Part shown: piece after piece, positions 1 to 5,816 of the stretch
Position numbering within the stretch: position 1 is the first letter of the stretch
How the letters are laid out: every line of letters begins with the position of its first letter
From: Actinomycetes bacterium
GTDB lineage: Bacteria > Actinomycetota > Actinomycetes > Actinomycetales > Cellulomonadaceae
Assembly: GCA_023424135.1 (NCBI GenBank)
Contig: JAFAEH010000175.1
Span: 1 to 6,770 of the forward strand
Direction: 5' to 3'
DNA length: 6,770 nucleotides
Made by a program: the position numbers and the translations under genes
Notes under the pieces: model-generated
Told to the model about the DNA's origin: nothing
Seen by the model: only the letters and a program-made list of their open reading frames with translations
Databases searched by the model: none

Positions 1-1
1 C

Positions 2-127
2 ACCTGGCGTCAGATCCCCGGCCACGCCGAAACCACCACCACCTCCCACCAGTTCTCCGTCGAAGAACGCACCAGCCGCCTCGTCACCGCCCCCTGCACC
101 GCCGTCCCCACACCACCCGACTGCTGA
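2..127 (+). CDS. C-terminal end of a secreted PKD-type protein (5' truncated)
   Basis: Only the last 41 codons are present, read from base 2 to the TGA at 125-127. The peptide begins TWRQIPG, continues through a threonine run (HAETTTTSHQF), then EERTSRLV, and ends in PPDC. From memory of the family, this tail pattern (Trp, glycine, a TTT run, then an acidic E followed by SRLV) is how many actinobacterial extracellular proteins with a PKD-like beta domain finish. Those genes often lie directly after a DUF6318 lipoprotein gene. Two cysteines, the second the final residue, suggest a disulfide in an exported protein. The partial gene cut at the right edge of this window looks like the N-terminal part of the same family. 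The reading frame is open and codon use is normal for the window, so coding is likely. The family assignment is a recollection and less certain. Confidence 0.55.
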   Translation, partial: TWRQIPGHAETTTTSHQFSVEERTSRLVTAPCTAVPTPPDC

Positions 128-134
128 TCCGACA

Positions 135-169
135 AGGACGGCCACCGCGACCTCACCAGGACGGCCACC
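135..169. repeat. 12-bp direct repeat upstream of the HELLH gene
   Basis: AGGACGGCCACC occurs at 135-146 and again at 158-169, a 23-bp period (about two helical turns), in the short gap between the upstream stop codon and the GTG start at 186. It could be an operator or chance in GC-rich DNA. No clear -10/-35 pair accompanies it. Confidence 0.3.
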
Positions 170-185
170 TTGCCGATGGGCTGGT

Positions 186-1466
186 GTGGCCCTCTCCCAG
201 GACGACCTGCCGCGCTCGCCCACCGGGCGGGTGCCGCAGTGGGTCGTCGACGAGGCGGCGGGCCGCCGGCCGGAGTCCGAGCAGTGGCGTTCGCCGACGG
301 CGGTGACCTCCCCGGCGCCCGTCGGACGCGCGCCTCGGCGTCGGCGCCGGCTCTGGTTGCGGCTGGTCGATGTGCTCATCGCCGCCGCGCTGGGCTGGTG
401 GCTCGTGACCGGGGTGCTGCCGGGCGTGCTGCGCAACGTCGACGTGCCCTGGCTCGACAGCATCGTCATGGGGCGTGTGCCCGAGCCGACGACGGAGGTC
501 GCCGCGCTCGCCGACGACATGCTGCTCACTGATCACGGCCGTGACCTGTTCTACGTCGCCCGCCCGACGCTGCTCGGGGCGGACGAGTTCGCGGGGCGGT
601 GCGACCGCGCGAGCCTGGCCGTGCGGGCCGACGGTCCGGTCGCCTGCTACACGTCCACCGGCAGGACGCTGCTCGCGTCCCGGCCGTCGATCGTCCTGTA
701 CGTCCCGGCAGACCCGCGGCTGCGGGGGTTCGTCGTCGAGAGCGCGGCGCACGAGCTGCTGCACGCGGGGTGGGACGACCTCACGGATACCGAGCGCGCG
801 TCGGCGACGCCCCTCCTGGAGGCTGTCGTCGCGGGGCTCGACCCGCAGGACGGGCTGCACGCCCAGCTCGCGGGCTCCGTCGGCGCCGACCCGAGCAGCC
901 GCGGGACGGAGCTCTTCGCGTACGTCGGTACACAGGTCCTGCCGCCGGGCGGGCTCGACCCCATGCTCGAGGCCCTGTACGCGCAGTTCATCCGCGACCG
1001 CGGCGGGCTCGTGGCCGTGCACACCGGGTTCGAGTCGATGCTCGCAGCGATGGCCGACGACGTGGACGCCGCGCAGAGCGCGCTCGACGCGCGGTCCGTC
1101 GAGCACCAGGCCGCGACTGCCGCGCAGGCGTCCGACGTGGCGTCGCTGGCGCTCTACCGCTCCGAGATCGAACGGCAGGAGGCGTACCTCGCAGGGCTGT
1201 CGGCGGCGCAGCAGTCGCGGTGGAGACTGTCCTGGACATGGCGCGACGGGACGGTCCTGCCGATGGCGCCCGCCGCCCGGACCCTTGCCGACGCCCGCGA
1301 CCTGCTCGTACGCGACGAGGCCGCGCTGACGGCACAGGCTGTCGCGCTGGAGGCGGCTGCAGCCGACCTGGCACTCGAGCAGACGCGGGTCGACGGGCTG
1401 CGTCGTGACCTCGACGGGTTGTGGGCGCAGCTCGATCCCGGGCAGTGGACGGTGCCGGGCACCTAG
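186..1466 (+). CDS. Single-pass membrane protein with HELLH zinc-peptidase motif and coiled coil
   Basis: This is a 426-residue protein. The short N-terminal tail (LPRSPTGRVPQWVVDEAAG) is cytoplasmic and ends in RRRRR at 51-55. One membrane helix follows at about 57-80, so the positive-inside rule places the rest outside the cell. Residues 105-270 form the core, with cysteines 139 and 154 and the sequence AAHELLHAGW carrying HELLH at 189-193. E242, in a TELFAY sequence 49 residues later, is a candidate third zinc ligand. This is the gluzincin-type arrangement; the motif is seen, the activity is inferred. Residues 284-345 and 365-415 are Ala/Leu/Glu/Arg-rich and read as coiled coil, separated by a Trp-rich patch (RWRLSWTW). 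GTG at 186 is the first start in frame and no strong ribosome site precedes it. From memory, proteins with a TDxGxxxFY segment followed by AHExLH occur in several bacterial phyla, mostly unnamed. The gene converges on the minus-strand block, with 34 bp between stop codons. Substrate unknown. Confidence 0.85.
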   Translation: MALSQDDLPRSPTGRVPQWVVDEAAGRRPESEQWRSPTAVTSPAPVGRAPRRRRRLWLRLVDVLIAAALGWWLVTGVLPGVLRNVDVPWLDSIVMGRVPEPTTEVAALADDMLLTDHGRDLFYVARPTLLGADEFAGRCDRASLAVRADGPVACYTSTGRTLLASRPSIVLYVPADPRLRGFVVESAAHELLHAGWDDLTDTERASATPLLEAVVAGLDPQDGLHAQLAGSVGADPSSRGTELFAYVGTQVLPPGGLDPMLEALYAQFIRDRGGLVAVHTGFESMLAAMADDVDAAQSALDARSVEHQAATAAQASDVASLALYRSEIERQEAYLAGLSAAQQSRWRLSWTWRDGTVLPMAPAARTLADARDLLVRDEAALTAQAVALEAAAADLALEQTRVDGLRRDLDGLWAQLDPGQWTVPGT

Positions 1467-1500
1467 CACCCGACAACCCCGGGCCACGTGGGTCGCGTCG

Positions 1501-1770
1501 TCACACCGGGCGCATCGCCATACCGGAGTCCGTCGACCGCCACGCCTCGCCGCTCATCCGGGCGTCACGCGCGACCCCCGCGGACGCGTCGGCGAACGTG
1601 CGGTCCAGCACCGTCAGGACCACCGACACGTTCCCCAGCGCGTCCGCCACGGTCCACGACCCGACCGCGGAACCCAGGTCGCTGCACTCGGCGCCGACCA
1701 CCGAGGCGTGCGCCGAGACCGCCGCCACGAACGACGACACACCGACCTCGTCGACCACCAGATCACTCAT
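1501..1770 (-). CDS. Small Esx/WXG100-like helical protein
   Basis: This is an 89-residue protein without a signal peptide, starting at ATG 1770-1768. Its size and predicted fold match small T7SS substrates: helix at about 8-32, a turn carrying GSW (Trp39), then a second helix at about 40-73. The canonical W-x-G is not present, so this is WXG100-like by shape rather than by motif. Near the C terminus AWRSTD (Trp77 to Asp81) resembles the Y-x-x-x-D/E export signal with Trp in place of Tyr. It is the last gene of the minus-strand block, 64 bp after the second lipoprotein, and has its own good ribosome site. If the large helical protein of the same block is a T7SS cargo, this could be its partner or chaperone. 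No T7SS ATPase or membrane component is present here to confirm that. Confidence 0.75.
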   Translation of the reverse strand: MSDLVVDEVGVSSFVAAVSAHASVVGAECSDLGSAVGSWTVADALGNVSVVLTVLDRTFADASAGVARDARMSGEAWRSTDSGMAMRPV

Positions 1771-1776
1771 GACGCA

Positions 1777-1783
1777 CCCTCCC
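1777..1783 (-). promoter_or_regulatory. Ribosome binding site of the Esx-like gene
   Basis: On the minus strand GGGAGGG lies 6 nt before ATG 1770. It supports this start and shows that the small gene is translated independently of the upstream lipoprotein. The 8-mer AGGGTGCG occurs twice around this site, at 1790-1783 and 1780-1773. Confidence 0.6.
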
Positions 1784-1834
1784 GCACCCTCGTCGTCCTC
1801 CTGACGTCGCTGTCCCTCGCGATGTCTCGAGCCC

Positions 1835-2533
1835 TCACCGCGGTGTCGGGCTCGGCGTCGGCGGCATGACCATGTCTTCCGGGTCCATGTCGATCAGCCT
1901 CTGCAGATCCGGCGGCGGGTCGAACAACGCCTCCTTGACCTCCACGCCGTCACACGTCTCGTCCTCGAACACCTCACCCGACGGCAGCACGTACCCCTCC
2001 GGAGACCCCGCCCCCGTCACACGACGCTCACCGTCCTCACCGAGCACGACCCGGTACAGCATCCGGGGTCGAAGTGTCCGAGGAGATCCCACGTCCCTCT
2101 CGAAGAGCAACGGATCCAGTCCGGAGCAACCGACCACCTCGGCGGACCGCCCGTCGTCGGCCTCGACGACGACCAGCGGCTCGAACGGCATCGGACCGAG
2201 GCGCGCCTTAGCCCTACCCGAGCCGATGTCCATCGCGGTCTGGTCGGCGCGACGCGTCGTCGCGTCAGAACTCCAGCGAGCGCTCATCGCCGGATCGCTG
2301 AAGTTCGCCGAGTTCACCGCCACCGCGTACGCAACCTCCGCCTCACGCGTCGCGATCACCCACGGGTCGGACTCCAGCTCGCTCGACGGCTCACCGTCCA
2401 GCCACACCACCGCCGGGGTCACCACCGGCTCGGGCACCCCCGCCGCACACCCCGTCACGAGCAGTGCCACGAACATCCCGGCCGACACCCGCCCGACCAC
2501 CACCCGCATCACGGTGCCGGGCTCGGCCCCCAT
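1835..2533 (-). CDS. Surface lipoprotein, tandem copy B
   Basis: This is a 232-residue lipoprotein if started at ATG 2533-2531, which overlaps the stop of copy A as TGATG. ATG 2509-2507 is an equally good alternative (224 residues) and gives a more compact signal peptide. GTG 2536 is also in frame. The hydrophobic stretch ends in a LVTGC lipobox, with the lipidated Cys at residue 29 from ATG 2533, so the mature protein should be anchored outside the membrane. Two further cysteines align with C134 and C192 of copy A and may form a disulfide. The C terminus ends in PPTPSPTPR. Compared by eye, residues from the lipobox to the conserved SARW differ from copy A at 4 of 59 positions and the last 120 at 13. 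In between, residues 88-111 match at only 3 of 24. I do not recognise a named family. Candidate roles are binding partner or immunity protein for the 781-residue protein. Confidence 0.85.
   Translation of the reverse strand: MGAEPGTVMRVVVGRVSAGMFVALLVTGCAAGVPEPVVTPAVVWLDGEPSSELESDPWVIATREAEVAYAVAVNSANFSDPAMSARWSSDATTRRADQTAMDIGSGRAKARLGPMPFEPLVVVEADDGRSAEVVGCSGLDPLLFERDVGSPRTLRPRMLYRVVLGEDGERRVTGAGSPEGYVLPSGEVFEDETCDGVEVKEALFDPPPDLQRLIDMDPEDMVMPPTPSPTPR
1838..2461 (-). repeat. Tandem gene duplication, unit B
   Basis: This segment aligns without any gap to 2533-3156 at a constant offset of 695 bp. Compared by eye, 1933-2068 differs from the partner at one base (2003), and 2336-2395 is identical. 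Segment 2201-2272 matches at only 29 of 72 bases. Similarity stops at about 2461, just inside the signal-peptide codons. Confidence 0.9.
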
Positions 2534-3156
2534 CACGGTGTCGGACTCGGCGTCGGCGGCATGACCATGTCCTCAGAGTCCATGTCGATCAACTTCTGCA
2601 GATCCGGCGGAGGCTCGAACAACGCCACCTTGACCTCCACGCCGTCACACGTCTCGTCCTCGAACACCTCACCCGACGGCAGCACGTACCCCTCCGGCGA
2701 CCCCGCCCCCGTCACACGACGCTCACCGTCCTCACCGAGCACGACCCGGTACAGCATCCGGGGCCAAGGGGTCCGAGGCGATCCCTCGTCCCGCTCGAGG
2801 AGCACGGGAACCAGCGCCGAGCAGCCAACTACCTCGGCCGACCGCCCGTCGTCGGCCTCGACCACGAACAACGGCTCGAACGGCTCCGGACCGAGCGCCA
2901 CCTCAGCCCAACCACGCAAGAGGCCGGTCTCGACGCTCCAGGCGAACGTCATCCGGTAGTTCTCGTCCCAGCGTGCGCTCATCGCCGGGTCGCTGAAGTT
3001 CGCCGAGTTCGCAGCCACCGCACGGGCGATCTCCGCCTCACGCGTCGCGATCACCCACGGGTCGGACTCCAGCTCGCTCGACGGCTCACCATCCGGCCAC
3101 ACCACCGCCGGGGTCACCACCGGCTCAGGCACCCCCGCCGCACACCCCGTCACGAG
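2533..3156 (-). repeat. Tandem gene duplication, unit A
   Basis: This is the partner of 1838-2461 (offset 695 bp, no indels). The diverged window inside this copy is 2896-2967. The unit covers nearly the whole mature lipoprotein but leaves out the signal peptide. Confidence 0.9.
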
Positions 3157-3222
3157 TCCGACGATCGCGACAGCCACCAGGACGCGCGCGCTCGGTCGCG
3201 TCGCGCTCGACTGGATCCTCAT
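2533..3222 (-). CDS. Surface lipoprotein, tandem copy A
   Basis: This is a 229-residue lipoprotein starting at ATG 3222-3220, which overlaps the stop of the 781-residue gene as ATGA. A longer open frame reaches back to 3651, but that part is inside the upstream gene and Arg/Gly-rich. ATG 3222 gives a proper signal peptide (MRIQSSATRPSARV, then a hydrophobic core) and has a ribosome site. The lipobox is LVTGC with lipidated Cys27. The mature part contains W85 (in SARW), a variable segment at 86-109, C134 and C192 as a possible disulfide, and a Pro-rich tail (PPPDL, then PPTPSPTP). Copy A carries WS and RGW in the variable segment, where copy B has a polar, Arg/Asp/Thr-rich sequence. The position after the large helical protein suggests co-translation and a shared task at the cell surface. 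No named family recognised; immunity or receptor roles are inference from layout and divergence pattern. Confidence 0.88.
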   Translation of the reverse strand: MRIQSSATRPSARVLVAVAIVGLVTGCAAGVPEPVVTPAVVWPDGEPSSELESDPWVIATREAEIARAVAANSANFSDPAMSARWDENYRMTFAWSVETGLLRGWAEVALGPEPFEPLFVVEADDGRSAEVVGCSALVPVLLERDEGSPRTPWPRMLYRVVLGEDGERRVTGAGSPEGYVLPSGEVFEDETCDGVEVKVALFEPPPDLQKLIDMDSEDMVMPPTPSPTP

Positions 3223-5564
3223 CCCCTGATCTCCCCTGACGTGAGCGCGCCGCGGACCGCGTCCACGCTGCGCATGTAGTCGGCCGTCAACTCGTTCGCG
3301 GCCTCCTTGAGCCCGTCCGCGGTGTCGAGGTCCCGGGCGGACGGGCCCCAGCGACCGGACCGGTGGTACGCGTCGATCGCGCTCGCGAAGGCGCCGTCGA
3401 GGTACTCGGTCCGCGTCGCGGTCGGCGACTCCTCCACGACCATCCCGTCGCGCAGATGGTCCTCGACGCCGCCCTGGATCTCGTCGAGCCCGGTGGAGAT
3501 GAGCATCGCGACCGGCGCCGGTACCGGCAGCAGGTTGCTCGCCTGCCCGGCGCCGGCGCCCAGCGCGTCGACGGTCGCGAGGTCCTTCTCCAGGTCCGCG
3601 AGTGCGACCTCCTCCTGCGCGGTCCGGATCGCACCGTCGACCGCGCCCCACGTCAACGCGAGCCGCTTGAGGGCATCGGGCGCCAGCATCGCACCGTCGT
3701 CCGCCGCGCCGATGACGTCCGCCTGGTACTGCGCGACACCGCGCTCAAGGACCGCCCGCCCCTCGCCCTGAGCCGCCGCGACCAGCACGACGCCCAGCTC
3801 CGAAGGAGTGACTACCGCCACCGGGCCCCCGGTACCCGGTAGACCGGTCGCGATATCTACCCAGGCGTCCTCATTTCCTTCGAAGTTGAGGACGAGGCCC
3901 ACCTCGACAAGCCCGCGAAGCTGGACCCGCACCGCGTCGGCGACTGCCGCGGCACCGGCGTCGCTGAGGTTCGCGGGCGTGAACGAACGGTTGCTTGAAA
4001 GATGCGCGAACACCCCACTATTCAGTGTCGCAAGCTGCTGAGCCTCGCGCAGAGTCGTGACGTCGTGCTGCGCACCGGCCCACAGCGCTCCGATCCCAGC
4101 AAAACCGTCCGACCACGTCGCACCCCAGTCTCGGTTGAGAAACCAGTACGCCAGCCGCGACTCGTCGTAGGTCGCCTCCTCTGCCCCCCACGGCCCGTCC
4201 GCCCCGACGAGCCAGTCCCGCGCGGCCTGCGGGTACTCCCCCAGGGTCGCCAGGACGTGCGCAGCAGGGTCGTACGGCGCATTGCTCGCGTCCAACGTCC
4301 CGACCGTGTGCAGCGCGTGCCCGGGCGTTCCTGGACCGTCGCGCCATGGCGCGTCGCGGGTGCGTTCGATCTCGTCGAGCAGATCGGCCATCGCGACGGT
4401 CAGCTCTTGCCCCATGCGCGCGCCGCGCGGATCGGCGAAGACGAACCCGATCACGCCGAGCGTGCCGTCCATGCTGGAGGCGGCGGCCAGCAGCTCACCG
4501 GCGAAGCGGTCGGCCTGCTCGTTCGTCCACTGCGACGAGGCGGCAGCGAGCGCGCGACGAAGCGCCGCACCCGTGCGCGCGAGCACCGCGTTGCGGCCCG
4601 GGTCCCCCAGGGTCATGTCCTGACCCAGCGCCGTCAGCAACCGCACCAGCCGGGCACCACCCAGGCCCGTCATCAGGTCCGACATCGTCTGGCCGTCGTC
4701 GCCCCACGTCGCGAGCATCGACTCGAGGACCTCCCGGGCGCCCTCGTCCGTGGGATCGAGCAGCATCTGACCGACGACGTCGACGAACCACCGCGCCACC
4801 AGGTCGCGCTGGGCCGTCGTCGACGTCCCAGCGGCGGAGGCCGCCAACGCCTGGACCAACGGGACGTCGACGACGGCGTCGGGTGCGCTGCCCGGGGCGT
4901 AGGCGCTCATCACGTCCAGACCGGCCAACGCCCGCGCCGTGGACGCGTCCAGGTCCGCGCGCTGCCGACAGCACTCCTCGAAGCCCGCCAGACCCGCAGC
5001 GACCTCACCGACGGCGGTCCGCCACGCGTCCAGCTCGTCGGCCGCAGCCGCGACCGCGGGGAACGCCGGCACCTGCGTCCACGACCACCCCACACCGCTC
5101 CCCGCGCCACCGGCAGCCAGGACCGCCGCCTCGTAGCGGTCACGCGCCGCCAGCGCCCGTGCCCGCGCGGTGCCGACCTCGTGCCGGCACGCGCGCACCT
5201 GCCGGATCAGGACCCGCAGCTGCGCCCCGTACCCGGCCATGACCTCGGCGACCTGAGCACACCCGGCCCCGGCGTCCGCCCACCCGGACGACAACCGCTC
5301 GACCCGGGCGGCCAACGCCTCGACCCACGACCCCGCGCACACCGCCACCAACGCCGCGGCCGCCGCGCGGGACTCACCGGCGCGCCCCTCGAACGCCTGG
5401 GCGCGTGCGACGTACCCCGCGACCACGGCATCGACCGCTTCCGGATCGCCCGCCTCCGGGACGCCGTCCAGCACCCCCAGATCCACCCGCACGCCCACGA
5501 CCCCCTGCACCACGACCTCGCACCGACCGGACGAAACGGACACACCGTAGCTGCCCCCGCCCAC
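3219..5564 (-). CDS. Large helical T7SS-type secreted protein (effector-like)
   Basis: This is a 781-residue protein, Ala-rich and almost entirely helical, with no signal peptide. Residues 40-215 form long amphipathic helices with GSW at 78-80, SGW at 93-95 and several cysteines (75, 102, 126, 198, 199). This is the style of WXG/LXG-type N-terminal export domains. Residues 250-420 are a second helical region. Residues 425-500 are Trp/Tyr-rich (AYWFLNRDWGATWSDGFAGIGALWAG) and look like the conserved core. A hydrophobic patch (ASNLLPVPAPVAMLIS) lies at 675-690, followed by a helical C terminus. It recalls large actinobacterial proteins annotated as DUF6571, but I am unsure of that name. I see no catalytic toxin motif. 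The start is uncertain: GTG 5564 is the longest frame, GTG 5543 is possible, and GTG 5492 has CAGGGGG just upstream and would begin with VRVDLGVLDG. It is the first gene of the minus-strand block, and its stop overlaps the first lipoprotein. Export and effector role are inferred. Confidence 0.82.
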   Translation of the reverse strand: MGGGSYGVSVSSGRCEVVVQGVVGVRVDLGVLDGVPEAGDPEAVDAVVAGYVARAQAFEGRAGESRAAAAALVAVCAGSWVEALAARVERLSSGWADAGAGCAQVAEVMAGYGAQLRVLIRQVRACRHEVGTARARALAARDRYEAAVLAAGGAGSGVGWSWTQVPAFPAVAAAADELDAWRTAVGEVAAGLAGFEECCRQRADLDASTARALAGLDVMSAYAPGSAPDAVVDVPLVQALAASAAGTSTTAQRDLVARWFVDVVGQMLLDPTDEGAREVLESMLATWGDDGQTMSDLMTGLGGARLVRLLTALGQDMTLGDPGRNAVLARTGAALRRALAAASSQWTNEQADRFAGELLAAASSMDGTLGVIGFVFADPRGARMGQELTVAMADLLDEIERTRDAPWRDGPGTPGHALHTVGTLDASNAPYDPAAHVLATLGEYPQAARDWLVGADGPWGAEEATYDESRLAYWFLNRDWGATWSDGFAGIGALWAGAQHDVTTLREAQQLATLNSGVFAHLSSNRSFTPANLSDAGAAAVADAVRVQLRGLVEVGLVLNFEGNEDAWVDIATGLPGTGGPVAVVTPSELGVVLVAAAQGEGRAVLERGVAQYQADVIGAADDGAMLAPDALKRLALTWGAVDGAIRTAQEEVALADLEKDLATVDALGAGAGQASNLLPVPAPVAMLISTGLDEIQGGVEDHLRDGMVVEESPTATRTEYLDGAFASAIDAYHRSGRWGPSARDLDTADGLKEAANELTADYMRSVDAVRGALTSGEIRG
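3231..3237 (-). promoter_or_regulatory. Ribosome binding site deciding the start of lipoprotein A
   Basis: On the minus strand AGGGGAG sits 8 nt before ATG 3222, inside the last codons of the 781-residue gene. Together with the ATGA overlap it fixes this start and rejects the longer frame that reaches 3651. Confidence 0.6.
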
Positions 5565-5683
5565 ACCCCGCTGCGCTCATCCACAGCCCCGACCGGAGGC
5601 ACCCGGCGCGGCCACGAGCCCTTCACGGCGATCTGCCAGCGCCCGGCATGGAGGCGGGCGGCGGGCGTCGCGTGGCACGGTGA

Positions 5684-5702
5684 GCGCGGCGGCGGGCCGC
5701 GC
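5684..5702. promoter_or_regulatory. GC-rich hairpin in the divergent intergenic region
   Basis: GCGCGGC at 5684-5690 and GCCGCGC at 5696-5702 are perfect reverse complements around a 5-nt spacer. There is no T-tract and both neighbours transcribe away from it, so a terminator is unlikely. It may be a regulator site or compositional chance. Confidence 0.3.
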
Positions 5703-5734
5703 ACCACCCGACCACCGCGACTGCGCGACCCCCA

Positions 5735-5749
5735 CGGGTGACACACCCG
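5735..5749. promoter_or_regulatory. Perfect inverted repeat, candidate operator
   Basis: CGGGTG-ACA-CACCCG is a perfect 6-bp inverted repeat with a 3-bp spacer. It is centred about 75 bp upstream of the lipoprotein start and lies between the two divergent transcription units. It has the form of a dimeric repressor site. The regulator is not encoded in this window. Confidence 0.4.
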
Positions 5750-5755
5750 GGCTGG

Positions 5756-5764
5756 TTGTCCACA
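5756..5764 (+). promoter_or_regulatory. Actinobacterial DnaA-box-like 9-mer
   Basis: TTGTCCACA matches the DnaA box consensus of high-GC actinobacteria exactly. A weaker relative, TCATCCACA, lies in the same orientation at 5577-5585, 179 bp away and beside the start of the divergent gene. No origin genes are nearby, so if real it would act as a regulatory or titration site. A single 9-mer can also occur by chance. Confidence 0.35.
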
Positions 5765-5803
5765 GATTCCCGACGGGCGCACCATGGAACCTGCCCGAAC
5801 CGG

Positions 5804-5809
5804 TACGTT
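5804..5809 (+). promoter_or_regulatory. Likely -10 element of a leaderless promoter
   Basis: TACGTT fits the actinobacterial -10 pattern TANNNT and ends 7 bp before ATG 5817. Transcription would therefore start at or next to the start codon. No Shine-Dalgarno sequence precedes the ATG, as expected for a leaderless message. No convincing -35 is visible. Confidence 0.4.
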
Positions 5810-5816
5810 CCCGGAC

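Noticed and set aside
1451..1463. GGTGC-CGG-GCACC hairpin before the stop of the HELLH gene as a terminator
   Set aside because: The stem is only 5 bp, overlaps coding sequence and has no T-tract. No convincing terminator is visible in the 34-bp convergent gap either.
153..1487. Long minus-strand frame (444 codons) opposite the HELLH gene
   Set aside because: Its product is rich in Arg, Pro, Gly and His without domains, typical of the antisense of a GC-rich gene. The plus-strand frame has a membrane helix and a zinc motif.
1866..2564. Plus-strand frames over both lipoprotein copies
   Set aside because: Ser/Thr/Pro-rich translation without structure. The minus strand gives lipoboxes, paired cysteines and protein-level conservation between the copies.
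3223..3651. N-terminal extension of lipoprotein A
   Set aside because: This stretch is Arg/Gly-rich and lies inside the upstream gene. It would bury the signal peptide, while ATG 3222 has a ribosome site and an ATGA overlap.
4002..5741. Plus-strand frame of 579 codons opposite the 781-residue gene
   Set aside because: Arg/Pro/His-rich low-complexity translation. It is the complement of a coherent helical protein, so it is an antisense shadow.
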